From: Letharia columbiana
Lineage: Eukaryota > Ascomycota > Lecanoromycetes > Lecanorales > Parmeliaceae
Assembly (NCBI RefSeq): GCF_014066305.1
Contig: NW_023501050.1
Location: 372,001-436,000 of the forward strand
DNA length: 64,000 nt
Direction of reading: 5' to 3'
The notes beneath the pieces are model-generated. The model saw nothing but the letters and a program-made list of their open reading frames with translations. It was not told where the DNA came from and did no database searches. A program made the position numbers and the translations under genes. Of this stretch, positions 53,472 to 64,000 are shown one piece after another; positions within the stretch are counted from its first letter, which is position 1, and every line of letters starts with the position of its first letter.

Positions 53472-54419
53472 AGATCGCTCAGGTTGCATCAACATTTTTC
53501 TCCACCACCACCACCATAGGCGGCTGGGGGCACGCTACACAATGTGCCCATGAAAGATCACGCATGAGACATGATGCTCTACTACCGGGATACCATGACT
53601 ACGAAGCCAGCTATCGACAGCTCCAAAGACTGTCACCGCAGCTTTCACGATCCAGAGGGGTCATCATTCGGCACACTCCAGCCCAGCTCGAGGGCCGTCT
53701 TCCCTGCGATCAGATGCATCTTGTCTCCGCTATATAGATTCAACCGGCATCAATTAGCCAGCATGGCCAGCCCTAGCACCACAATGTTGCGGAAATCCCC
53801 GGGATGAAGTGCATACGAGCGGCTAAACCCACCCTCTATCATCCCCCTAGCTGTTCCGTGGACATTTCCGCTGAGAGATGAGAGGCCGGCGAGCAGACGT
53901 GGGGGGATGGAGGTGGGATGAGGATGTCCCGCAACAAGGTGACAGTGTGTTGGCCCGATTCAAACATGAAGCGCATTGACGATACCTGCCCATGGTCGGG
54001 ACATCATCATGACCCTCGAATGCATACAGCGTTCTACATATGTTTGCATAGTTCAATGCCATTTGTTTTTCAAAGCAGCATCAAAAGGTGCAGCAAGCGC
54101 ATATGATGGTGACTGATGTAACATTCCAATCTTGTTTAAATCGTCCACCAGAGAATTGACCAATCATCTTTTGTTTTATCTTGTGCCGTGGGTATCGATG
54201 TAAACGTCTAATATGCCAATGCCGAAGCCCTATAATATCCCGAGAGGCCCAAATTCGCTGTCGCTTCAGAGGAAATGAAAATGCCAAAGATTCTCTGCAC
54301 CGGGTGCAAAGCAGCAGAACGTTCGTATCACCGGCCATGCAATCACGTTCGCCCTCTTCCCAATCCATCTATCGCCTATGCCAAAAACCCACACGTCCCG
54401 TCACCATTCTCCTGAACCA
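53472..54419. other. Convergent 3' intergenic region
   Basis: The 948 bases lie between the stops of the phosphatase and PAS kinase genes. No coding gene was recognised; the region presumably holds both 3' untranslated regions and terminators. Confidence 0.5.
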
Positions 54420-57400
54420 TTACAGGTCACCAACCTCCCTACACCATCCGGCATCCCTAACTTGACTAATAGTCAGCCTCCTGTCGACATCTCTATCCAA
54501 CATCTGTTTTATTAATTCAATATTCGCGGCCGACATGATCCACGGTATGCGTAATTCGTGATCCAGTATTTCGTCAATGCTGTAGAAGGGGTTTTCTTTG
54601 TAGACGAGTGTATAGAGGAGGATGCCGAGGGCCCAGATGTCTTGTTCTTTGCCGCGGTAGGATTTACCTTGGAGGACTTCGGGCGCGGCATAATCTAAAG
54701 CCACCGTTAGCCATGTGGGATAGGAGCAGGTCGAAAGGGAGAAAGAACTTACCAATTGTCCCAACAAAGACATCAAAGGGTCCGTTCTTGATGTATGCCG
54801 CGCTACCGAAATCGATGAGCTTGACTTTTCCTTCGCCATCCAGAACAATGTTCTCGTCTTTAATATCGCGGTGTACAACGAGTGCTTTGGTGTGTAAATG
54901 ATGCAATGCGTCCACCACCTGCAAGAAAATATTTCGGCATTCAGCCTCATCCATTGTTGATCGCATCTCAATGTAATCAAAGAGATCCATGCCTGGCAAA
55001 CCGTGCGGTACCATTTCGATATAGTAGTTGACATCATCTTCGAAAAAGTCTGTCATTTCGACAATGTTGGGGTGTCGTAACTCGTCTCTTCGCAGGTAGT
55101 CGAGGACGTGGATTTCCAGTGGAACTGTTCCAAGGCGGCGGTCTCGGGTCCATGTATCGACGAGGATGCGGCGCTTGGTCACGTATTTGAGGACGACTTT
55201 CTTGCCATTGGCTTTGGCGTAGCGGGCCAGTTTGACCTGGCCATACGCGCCTTGGCCCATATCTTCGAGAACGACAAAATCTGATATCTTCTTCTTCTTC
55301 TTGGGCAGATCCTTCGCCTTGGGAGTGGAGACACGAGGTACTGGCTCTATCACGACATGCTTGGACGGACTCTCGGAGATAGGCTGGGATGCCGCTTCTT
55401 TGATTTGTTGTGTGAGTGACGTTGTGGGGAAAGTTTCTGGCTTGATGTCTTCTCGGTCAATCTGCTCTGGAGTAATCGACCGGCTATTTTGACCAGGAGA
55501 GGGTTGGTGTGGCGTACCAGGTCGCGAGAGGTTTGGTGTAGCTGAGCCACCAGGAAGAAGTGCGGAGTGAAGCTGCCGCGAATAGGTAATCCATAGAGCA
55601 TATACAATCTCCGAAGGATCAAATTCCTCGCTCGCCGAATCGCTGTCTTCGCTCTTTTCCTCGATAACAGCATCATTGACCGTGGATCTCTCGCTTCGTA
55701 CAACACGCATTTGCACGTCAACGTTAATCTCTGACCCATCTCGATGACGAGCTATCAGTCCTTGTGGCCGTAGAAATATGGCTGCAGCATCTTCGTTGCC
55801 TTCACGTAGAGCCACCAGGGCTCGCGCTCTTCGGAAGCTGTGCTCTGGTACGACAATACCATCAACCAAGTTCACGTTGTCCTCCTCGATCAATATTTCA
55901 AGGATTTTCTCAAATTGCGGTATCAGCTCGCTGATCTTTTGACCACTGGGTTCGGCTTCGCCGAAGAGGGCCGCTGCGAAGACTGAGTTGGAGCTCATGA
56001 CCGTTAGGTTCGAAGCAGAGACGACCACGATACCGGCGATGTGTGGGAAGCTCGAGACCCGCAGTGTTTCGTGGTCAGGCTCCATGGTGACCGAAATAGG
56101 GATGTTTATGCTGTCATCACTTCTAGCCGCAAAATACTGAACGGTTGTATTACTCGCAAAGCCTGTTCTACTCGTGATTGATGAGCCGCTTGAGCTGCTT
56201 TTTGTAGGCATGTGTGGGATCAGATGCTGTAGTTCTGTTCCAGCAGAAACGTCTGACTTTCCCCAAATCACGTTTGTAGCTCCTTTGGATCCCGTCACAC
56301 GCAAATCCGCATCAAGCTTCAGGGTGGCAATATCTTCCGCAATTTCCTCCAGCACCCATATGAGACCGCCTCGCTTCTCTTTGACCCACAGGCTTGCAGC
56401 TCCCGTGGCTCCGTTGCGCTTTCGTATCGGCACAATATCCCCACACAATAGAACACCCCGGGATTTATTCGCAGGATGATATGGTGCACCTCTTGACGTC
56501 TTCGTCTTCCATTCGTCAGTCTGAGCCCTTTGCTGCCGCCATGGAGGCTTGCTGAGAAGTTGTGCAGTTACACCCCTACCCATCTTGACGGAGGTTGTTG
56601 ATTTCGGACTTGTCCTTGCGCTTTTGCTACCGGCTTGACGCGCCTTTGCCGTCGCCTCTGCGCCCGGAGACTTGAGTTTCTCTTCCAGCCACGCCCTTCG
56701 ATCTTCCCTCACGACCTCGAGCATGCTCAATTTTTTAAACTCAACTTTCGTCACTCCAAAGACTAGGCATGCAAGGTCGTTTGCGAGGAGAATCGTCCAG
56801 GGGGAGGAAGTCTCTGTAGTGAACACAGCCTGCGCAGCGGGTACCCATCGGTTGTTATGCCCGTGCACCAAGGAAGGGGTGTTCATGCCAGTGTTAAGAG
56901 CGTTGACGAAGCCTGCCAATGGCGTTGGAGATACAAGGCTTTCATGAGCACTGTCGCTCGCCTTATACGGCTTTGCAAGCGTCTCCACAAGCCTCGTTTG
57001 TAGGTTCAAGAGTGACAGGTCTGTGTATGTACGCTTCATGCCGGTTGTTGAAACCTGAGATGTTTCTAGAATGGGTGAAGCACTAGATGGTGATTCAGGT
57101 TCCACTGGATCAGCAGCTGAGGCTGCACTAGCTAGTGAAGGCTCTGGTTGGCTTGATCCAGGTCTTAAGATTTCATTGTCTCCCGTTTGCTGTGAGCTCT
57201 TATCTACAGATGACCGTATTCTAAGTGCTTCTGGACTCGTAGACCGCGCGAGAAAGGCGTTTTCGAACACATTCTTTTCAACATCAGCTGGTCCGGTCAT
57301 TGGGCCATGGAGTTGCCGAGCATTCTGATTGTTTTGTGAGTCAGAACCGAGAATGTTCGCCCGCACCAAGAGATCCACCATGCTCTGAATTTCCACATCA

Positions 57401-58133
57401 CCACTGACTTTGGCCTGCGCGGTCATGACACCCGGATGGTTTACACCAAAGCCTAGTCGATCACGCATAAAATCTATAGCTCTTTTCAACACACTCTGAC
57501 GATTGTGGAGCGCACCTTCGGACTGGTGGGTGAAGGAGAATGAATGCAGAGATTCGGAAGGAAACCGTGACAGGTCTTCTCCGAAATTCAGCGTGGGTGA
57601 AGAAGGTGCACCCCCTGTGAATCCTCGAGAGGTGGACGAATCCACTGTCATGGAGGAAGACCTTGGAGGGAGTGTATAAGAAGTGGATGGTGATGAAGGG
57701 TGCGATGGTGCTCGAGAAGCAGGCTGCTGGCGTATTCGCCGCAGTCCTGATATCCCAAGTCCACGCTCGTGATCTGACATGATGGGGGATCTGGCCGTTG
57801 GGTCACCAATGGCAGATCCGGCATCAAAGGAGACCCGTAGTTTCCCATCTTCTGTTGGTCGTCTTGCACCTGTGAGCAGGTCCCCAGTACTTCTGTTTTT
57901 TGGAAGCTTCAGTACATCCAGTGCTTGTTCTGTTCTTTCCTCCTGTAAGACGACGTGTCGTATGCCCGAGTCCGCTAGAAAAGACAAAGCGTTAGTGAAC
58001 AGAACGAACGAAGGTGGTAAGCTTCGTAAGCAAACTGAGAAGGTAGTTGAATGTGCCGATTTGTTGCTCCTTCTCATCTAGCATATGTAAGCTGAGAGAC
58101 GTACCATCAAGGTGCAAGTCCAGCTCGGTCATG
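54420..58133 (-). CDS. PSK1: PAS-domain serine/threonine kinase
   Basis: Nutrient-sensing PAS kinase (yeast Psk1/Psk2 type), which in yeast controls sugar partitioning and translation factors. Exons 58133-58106 (28 nt), 57974-54753 and 54694-54420 give 1,174 residues. The short first exon encodes MTELDLHLD and is joined by a 131-nt intron. The N-terminal half is Ser/Pro-rich with a folded stretch (FMRDRLGFGVNHPGVMTAQA) and an upstream PAS-like region (PWTILLANDLACLVFGVTKV). The main PAS domain follows, with LRVSSFPHIAGIVVVSASNL and VFAAALFGEAEPSGQKISEL. The kinase domain (about residue 880 to the end) has GQGAYGQV, VVLKYV, the HRD motif in VVHRDIKDENIVL, DFG in KLIDFGSAAYI, then the last 58-nt intron, then YAAPEVLQGKSYRGKEQDIW. 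All key catalytic residues are present. The chain ends shortly after the kinase C-lobe (RLTISQVRDAGW), normal for the family. Confidence 0.92.
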
Positions 58134-59229
58134 CTTCAAAAGATAAAAAGTGCGTCCCCTCTGGCTCAGATGGTACGCGAGCGCTGCTTGCATACAGCGT
58201 CCGCTACCTTGGCCAGAGAGATGCAGATTTTTTAAGGTTGCATGAATCCCAGACGGGCAGGCGCGTGTATGCAGGAAGAGACAGCTCTTAAGCTCGCGTC
58301 AATGGAAAGTGGGGCTTGTGAGGCGTTAAGCATACACCAGCTGAAGCATACACCAGCTGGTGCATAGAAACAAGCGTACAAGGTATCTATTTATTTCGCA
58401 AATTATCTATATGTTTGAGTATTGGGCGATTGTATATCGACAAAAATATTGAAAACCATAAATCGTTGGGCGGAGGGTCTCCGATATACGTCAGCGGTTC
58501 CATGGCTTGGCGTTGTTTGCTCTACAGCATGACGATTCAAAAGGCAATGTCCTTGTGAGAACTGAGAACCCCGGTTATGCAGCACTTTTACGCCTTGTTA
58601 TTTTCTTTTACATAGAGAAGTGCAGTCATGATGTTGGGTAGCATTCCCTCTGGTAGCAATTGGGTCGATTGCCACGTGAAAAGTAGGATTTAATGCCTAT
58701 CTAATTGCCAGCTTTGCAGCTTTCTAGCCAGCTCCCTTGCCACCGGACGAGGTCGATAGAGGAAAAGGTACAGGCTAGTCAAGCAGGTGAGGAAGACAAC
58801 CCTGGCTGTATCAAAGCATGGCTGTCGAGGAGGTCTCATAGAGGCTGCTTGTGGAGCTTGGGTGTGTGAAAGGAGTGGAGGAGCATAGATGAGATTGGTA
58901 TCATCGCATTGAAAGGACGTAGAGTCGGAAAGATTGGTGTTGAGCAAGCGAGTTCATCAGTCGTCAAAGCACGCCGTGAAAGCCATGATGATTCGTGAAG
59001 GTAGTAAAGGATCATGAGGTCGTAATAGTGTGTCGTGAAAGGACGTGTCCATGGCAGAGAGTGAAGCGAGTCAACTTTTGGTAGGGATGGATAGAAGTGT
59101 AATGGAAAGGAACTGTCGAGTCGGAGACGTGGGATGCGAGGGTCGGAGCGTGGCGGACGTGCACCTGGCTATATGCAAACCAGAGCAACCTTGATGTTCA
59201 CGGTGGAGATGACAGCTCCAGTACTGGAT
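58134..59229. other. Intergenic region
   Basis: This region lies between the 5' end of the PAS kinase gene and the 3' end of the KH gene. A 28-base stretch contains two copies of AGCATACACCAGCTG (about 58329-58360). No gene was recognised. Confidence 0.45.
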
Positions 59230-60438
59230 CTAGTCCTGAGGCTGTTGGCTTCTACGCATCTTCTCGGCCTCAAGGTTCTCATAAAGCAGATATAGAGCTT
59301 TTTCATTGGCTGCGGCGCTGCCCATGATCGTGAACATGCGCTCTCCGGTCTCGTCGTGGGGGGCTTTGGCAATGGATATGCGGGCACCAGAACTCTTTCT
59401 GATTTCGCTAATCTTGCTTCCAGCGCGTCCAATTATGCAACCGACCATGTCGGAAGGAATGCTGATGTTTTGCGTCTGAATCTCTTCGCCGTCTTCTGTC
59501 GTAGTAGGAGGTCCACGATTTGCCGCATCAGAGTTTGAACGGCGGTTGTATGAGCCTCCAGCGTTGTTATCGCTAAAGTCGGCACCGTTACCAGTGCGAT
59601 TGAACGAGCGATTGCCATTGTAGGGTGGCGGTGCACCGACGGGAGCACCGGCCAAAGGACCTCCACGACCGGCCTCTGCTCTCACGACAGGGTTGTAGAG
59701 AACAGTCCCTGTCCCGCGTTGCCAGTCATCGACCAAGCATTTTCCAATCTCCCAAGTAGCCTTTTGAATGCCATCTGGCGTGCCTTGAACCTCAACAATT
59801 CGCTCGGTTGACTGTGGTAGCATCTCTTTCTGGGCAACCATTCGGACACCGGAGGCATCTTGGATTTGCTTGATCTTGAGCCCTTGTCGACCAATGATTG
59901 TACCCATTTGATGGTGAGAGATGAGCAGACGAATGGCTGTAGAAACGATCATTAGCTATCATGGTAGAGATATAGAACAGCCAGTGTACGAGGTGACAGT
60001 GGCGGTATAGTATCGATATGGGGGAGCCTTACGATGTGTTCCGTTCGAAGAAATGACTCCACCCATCCCCATCTGTGGAGCACCTTCCAGCAAACCCTTG
60101 GCAACAATAGCGTATGCCTTCGAGATGGAATCTAATCCGCCAGTGACCGTGAGCACACGATCATGCACACCCTGCACCACCTTGCTAACGCCGGCTTTGA
60201 CACCAGTCTCATCTCGAAGGTCCGCCACATTTTTTCCTGCTTTACCTATGATGACCCCGGCTTCTTTCGAGGACACAATGGCACGGAGAGTGAGTTGAGA
60301 CTGGGCATACTCTTCATCAGTTCTTGGTGCTGGCTCTCCATCCGATCCGAGACGGTTTTCGTCCCCATTCTCAGGGCTGATGCCGACACGGCCCATGGAG
60401 TCGGCGATATCTGTCTCGGTGCGGGTTTCGGTTGCCAT
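59230..60438 (-). CDS. rnc1: Three-KH-domain RNA-binding protein (Rnc1/Pbp2-like)
   Basis: Exons 60438-60033 and 59936-59230 (96-nt intron) give 370 residues. An acidic N-terminus is followed by three KH domains, each with an intact GxxG loop. KH1 is LTLRAIVSSKEAGVIIGKAG. KH2 starts across the splice (THPIRLLISHHQMGTIIGRQ) and continues KIKQIQDASGVRMVAQKE. KH3 is ISIPSDMVGCIIGRAGSKIS with EIRKSSGARISIAKAP. KH2 and KH3 are separated by a Gly/Asn/Arg-rich linker of about 70 residues, as in fission yeast Rnc1, a poly(rC)-binding protein that stabilises the mRNA of a MAPK phosphatase, and in budding yeast Pbp2/Hek2. The family link is firm; the exact orthology is inferred from domain spacing. Confidence 0.9.
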
Positions 60439-61192
60439 TTTGAAGGTGGATGGACAGAGGAAGGGTATTGAGTTCGGTGCTTTCGCTCGAGCTCGAGGGT
60501 GACTGAAATTGAAGTGATCTTGAGTGAGCAGTCACAACGGGTGGACTGCGTGCATATAGGTCAGCAACCGTACTTGTGCTGTTAGGGTCTTTATCGCCAG
60601 CTGTTGCAGGGAAGCAAACAATCGTTGATGATGAAATACCTACAGAGAGAGATGGAAGAGGGTTCCGTAGGACGAGGTGGGTATCAGACTGCGGACTCGA
60701 GAATAATTAGACCGGGCAGCTAAGGAAAGAGGATATGACAACAGTCTGAGGAAACATGAAGCTGTCGTGGGAAAGATGTTCGTACGTTCAGAAATTTTTT
60801 GGGCAAGGACGCTATTTTTCCCCCGCCAAACAACCATTATTTTTCATGCACAATCCCTGTCGCCAGTCACATTTTTTGGCAGCTGCATTCGAGTCTTACC
60901 GTTCTTCAAGGGCATTTGCTCTGCAATGCGTCGCTACGTTGATGATTTGACCTTTAACATGCCTCAAGCAAATAGGATGGGACTTGCTCGACACACTTCA
61001 CTGGGCAGGCATGAAATTATTCAACCATCTTATGATATGAGGCTTGCATGCACATGAAAAGAGCCACTCGATGAAGAGAGACTATTTCGAGTCAGTCTTA
61101 TTGGGTAGTACTCGATGTTCACTTCGTTACAAATACATCGAAGTCATGCTTCTACAAAAACTTCCGTCTCTCGTGCAACGATGGAGCTCGTG
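60439..61192. other. Intergenic region
   Basis: This is the promoter side of the KH gene and the 3' flank of the alcohol dehydrogenase gene. No gene was recognised; short plus-strand frames of about 65-95 codons lack coding character. Confidence 0.45.
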
Positions 61193-62650
61193 TTACTTCT
61201 GTGCTTCGAAAACCACTAGGTCTTGTAAGCCCAGTCAGAGATCGTGACTTTGATTATGGGCGACATACCTTTCTGTACTTTCATCTTGTCAAAAAGATCG
61301 TAACCTTCTACAGCCTCGGACATGGGCATGATCTTGTCAGACATAAACCTGGATCATGGTCAGTGGGCGCTACTCGGTCGTTGAGCTTCAATAATAGTAT
61401 CTGACCCCAAAAGATGTTGCTTCTGCTTTAGCATATCCAGAGCTTGAGGGAATATCGATCGCACGGGGCATCGGCCCATTTGAATACGCAGATTCTTGCC
61501 ATATGCTTGGTTGCCAGACCTGTCAAATCGTCAGCGCTGACTCCTATCATCGAGGTAAGCAAGCAGGTTGTCTTAGTACCAGGGGATCTGCAACGCGTCA
61601 GTACAATGCATGGGTGGAGGCAAATGATCCTTCGGGCTTACCTCCGCATTATGCACGCCAACGCTGGAAATAATGCCCCAGGGTCTTAGCAACTCAAATC
61701 CCATCTTCAAAGCAGGACTCATGCCAACGACCTCTGTTCAAACAAATCAGCTCCTAGCCCGGCTCCACGCTCAAATCAAGGCAAGAGATATACCCATGAC
61801 TACATCGGCACCTCGACCGTCTGTCAAGTCCTTTACTCGTTTGTCGAGTCCTTCTCGATCAGTCTGGAAATTCCACGGCTCCGCACCCAAAGACTCGGCC
61901 AAATCCAATCTCGACTGTATCGAGTCCACTGCAAGCAGGTGCTTTGGCTTGTAATTCTCGGCGTTGATGAGAGCACAGAGGCCGACAGGTCCGCAGCCAA
62001 CCAGCACTACAGTTGCCTCAGAAATTTGCTCCTTCGTCAAGTCTTTGAAGGCATTGTGGGCTGCAAAGAATCCGGTGGGAAATATGTCTGCCATTAGAAC
62101 CAACGCATTATCTGCAATGCCTTCTGGAGCCTTCATAGCAGTACTGTCCGCTAGCGGCACTCTCACATATTCGGCTTGAGCTCCATCAAGACCGGCTGTA
62201 CCGAAGAGGGCACCCTTGGCACATCTTGAAGAGTGTCCTTGCTTGCAATAAAAGCATTCCCCGCAGGAGACGGTGAAAGGCGAGACTATCTGATCGCCCT
62301 TCTTAAAATTCTTCACGTCGGATCCGGTCTCCTCAACAGTACCAGTGAACTCATGGCCCATGATAAAGCCCGTTGGGCTGGTTTGATGGCCCTGTTACTA
62401 TAAGTTTCCTCGTTGGAGCAGGACAACAGGGCGGTACAGACTCTGAAGACATGGAGCTCACTGAAGCGTTGACGTTAGATCCGTCTTGTACAGGTCAAAA
62501 TACTTCCTCTACTTACCTGCCGCACAAAGCTGTATATATCACTCTCACAATAACATCTGTCGATTCTTTGATCTTAGGAATAGGTCGATCTTCTATGGCT
62601 ACGACGCGGGGTTCCTTGAAGATGACGGCTTTCATTGTGTCTTTGGCCAT
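61193..62650 (-). CDS. Zinc-dependent alcohol dehydrogenase, eight exons
   Basis: Medium-chain dehydrogenase/reductase of 355 residues. Exons in order are 62650-62517, 62460-62442 (19 nt), 62391-61794, 61733-61642, 61587-61580 (8 nt), 61519-61406, 61348-61269 and 61215-61193. All are GT-AG and phase-consistent. The GroES-like part has MKAVIFKEPRVVAIEDRPIP, the catalytic zinc Cys in YTALCGSELHVFRG, GHEFTGTVEETGSDV with the zinc His-Glu pair, and the structural-zinc Cys cluster in SCGECFYCKQGHSSRC. The NAD(P) fold has VVLVGCGPVGLCALI and LLAVDSIQSRLDLAESLGAE. The C-terminal part runs GADVVMEVVG, PWGIISSVGVHNAEIPW, YGKNLRIQMGRCPVRSIFP, then MSDKIMPMSEAVEGYDLFDK and VVFEAQK. The substrate is unknown; similar fungal enzymes act on alcohols or S-hydroxymethyl-type adducts. 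The two microexons are required to rebuild the conserved text. Confidence 0.87.
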
Positions 62651-63181
62651 TGCTTTTCCGGTTCCTCCCTCGATTCTTGGGATTTCTAGGATCAGAAAAC
62701 GTAAAACTGCAATATTTGAATCTGAGGCTCGCCATCTTTGCGTGGCAGTTCACTGCTAAAGTATGAAGTAATGGCTTCTTCGACAGCCGTTCTACCCCAC
62801 ACCTGGTGCCTTTCCGAGCTCTTCTACCCCGCAATCTAGGTCTGGGCCGAGGAGCTTGCGTGTATGTCCGCAGAGAAGGAAACAGTCTGAAGCTCTGCTA
62901 CTTCATGAGGTCCTGCTATAACATTCAAGAATATTCTGTCGTCCGTTGCTGAACACATTGGTAGCCATTCGATAATCTGCATGTTTGGGTTCATGTCTCG
63001 ATACTTTGTTCGAGATGGATTACCCGAATGCGAAATGATCCCCACGAACTTTCCAAACACCATGCTCAACGTAAGCTCGTGATTGAACGCCTGATTCGCT
63101 GGCCCCCAATGCATGCTTTCTCAGCTCTCGCAATCCAATCTCGCTCTCCACTCTCCGCTTCTCTTGTGTATGCCCCACAGC
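62651..63181. other. Intergenic region between two minus-strand genes
   Basis: This is the promoter of the dehydrogenase gene and the 3' flank of the Yippee gene. A 92-codon minus frame at 62836-63114 has no recognised relatives and is not called. Confidence 0.45.
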
Positions 63182-63665
63182 CTAGTACACCGTACACAGC
63201 AACTCTGCCTCCAGTATGAACTTCCCTTCCTTATACTTCTCACTCGGCTCGTACGCCTTGTCGTACTTCCACCCCACCGTCTCCTTGCACTGTCGGCACA
63301 TTATATCCCGTACAATATGACGGCCGGTGGTCATATTCCGTTCCGTGGCTTCTGATTGAGAGATATTTACAACGGCGTTGAAGAGGTAGGCTTTGCCGTG
63401 TTGGCCACGGAAATTCTGTTGATCAAGATAGAAATATCAGCATGTCTAGCTTACTAGGATGCGAACTGCGGTTATGGAGCACAGGGTGGAGGGCCCGGGT
63501 ATGGTTGAAGCGGAGAAAGAGAGTATGCGTAGAAAATGGAAGGTAATGTGGGCCAGAAAAACGTACGCGTGAAATAATAGCATCGTGGCTTGCGAGATGC
63601 GTCTTGCAGTTTTTGCAGCCAAAGATTTTGTCGGAGTTGAGGTAGGTGTTGTAGACGAGGCCCAT
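63182..63665 (-). CDS. MOH1: Yippee-family zinc-binding protein
   Basis: Exons 63665-63567 and 63415-63182 (151-nt intron) encode 110 residues, the normal Yippee length. The start is MGLVYNTYLNSDKIFGC. The two zinc-binding CxxC pairs are CKNC and CRQC, separated by the usual 50-odd residues. Between them lie SHDAIISRNFRGQHGKAYLF, then NAVVNISQSEATERNMTTGR and HIVRDIMC. The C-terminal half has TVGWKYDKAYEPSEKYKEGK and FILEAELL. Upstream in-frame sequence is open but has no ATG, so the start is well determined. In yeast the member is Moh1; a role in GID-type ubiquitin ligase or stationary-phase survival is known for relatives but is not shown here. Confidence 0.93.
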
Positions 63666-64000
63666 GCTCACCGCCCTGGTGGCCTGTGGCCGGAGAGCGC
63701 AAGGTTGCTCGACTCGACCGGCGTAGGTAATCCAAGGGTTTTCGTTAGGCTTGGGCAAGATGCTGAGGCTGTAAGGTGGTGTGGTGATCGATTGAGGCCC
63801 GAGAAGTGATGGCAGGGTTGGAAGGCGGAAACGTTGGTGCTCTCCTGAACGTACGGGTCTGGCACTGAGCACTCGACTTGCTGTTTTGTATCGTGTTTGG
63901 GATTCGGGGCAAGACGTGCCTGAGAGACGTTCGGTGATTCAAGGATGCGTTTGGCTCGGCAATCAGGCTCTTTGGAGTATAAACTGGTAGGACGGTGCGC
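63666..64000. other. Upstream region of the Yippee gene
   Basis: This is probable promoter and leader of the Yippee gene, running to the window edge. It has open frames in two phases but no ATG-initiated coding sequence I can support. Confidence 0.4.

Noticed and set aside
1..64000. tRNA or rRNA genes and telomeric repeats
   Set aside because: No B-box plus cloverleaf combination, rRNA-like sequence or TTAGGG array was found by eye; a covariance-model scan would be decisive.

Overview
The window is a piece of a filamentous ascomycete (Pezizomycotina-type) chromosome. Genes are intron-poor, with mostly 46-130 nt GT-AG introns and many CTAAC/CTGAC-like branch sites. The recognisable proteins are core fungal ones: Rbg1/DRG1 GTPase, Tpt1, Efg1, Sea4/Mio, Msg5-type phosphatase, PAS kinase, Rnc1-like KH protein and Yippee. 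No tRNA, rRNA, CRISPR or prokaryotic operon signal was seen. The class within Pezizomycotina cannot be decided from this sequence.

Layout. 0.1-2.9 kb: relic of a DUF6604-type gene on the minus strand, broken by at least five in-frame stops. 3.1-4.5 kb: DRG1/Rbg1 GTPase. 4.5-7.0 kb: intergenic DNA and a long leader. 7.0-8.8 kb: CENP-B/Tc5-type helix-turn-helix protein with a 22-nt microexon. 9.6-12.5 kb: PXA-domain membrane protein with an unusually long 1.1 kb intron. 13-16.2 kb: one weak gene model and degraded coding DNA, including a WD40 relic. 17.06-17.78 kb: intronless LysM plus lytic-transglycosylase-like protein. 19.8-26.8 kb: a single 7-kb exon for a 2,333-residue secreted Ser/Thr-rich repeat protein, the most distinctive object here. 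27-35 kb: accessory stretch with a secreted-protein relic, small genes, a truncated GT90/CAP10-like fragment, an A9 frameshift and a 55-bp direct repeat around a poly-A/T tract.

36-47 kb is dense and conserved: F-box/DUF7730-like protein, a long low-complexity conserved protein, TPT1, EFG1 and SEA4. EFG1 and SEA4 are divergent across 334 bp. 47.8-48.8 kb holds an MFS-transporter relic and a second relic tail to tail with it. 50.5-58.1 kb carries two signalling genes tail to tail: MSG5-type dual-specificity phosphatase (plus) and PAS kinase (minus). 59.2-63.7 kb carries a three-KH RNA-binding protein, an eight-exon zinc alcohol dehydrogenase with 8-nt and 19-nt microexons, and a Yippee protein, all on the minus strand.

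The intact genes are housekeeping or signalling functions (translation GTPase, tRNA splicing, 18S rRNA maturation, TORC1 regulation, MAPK control, nutrient sensing, mRNA binding) and do not form one pathway. The relics share a pattern. Most of their in-frame stops can be explained by single C-to-T changes (CAA to TAA, CAG to TAG, CGA to TGA), as repeat-induced point mutation or cytosine deamination would produce. That interpretation is inference and needs alignment to intact homologues.
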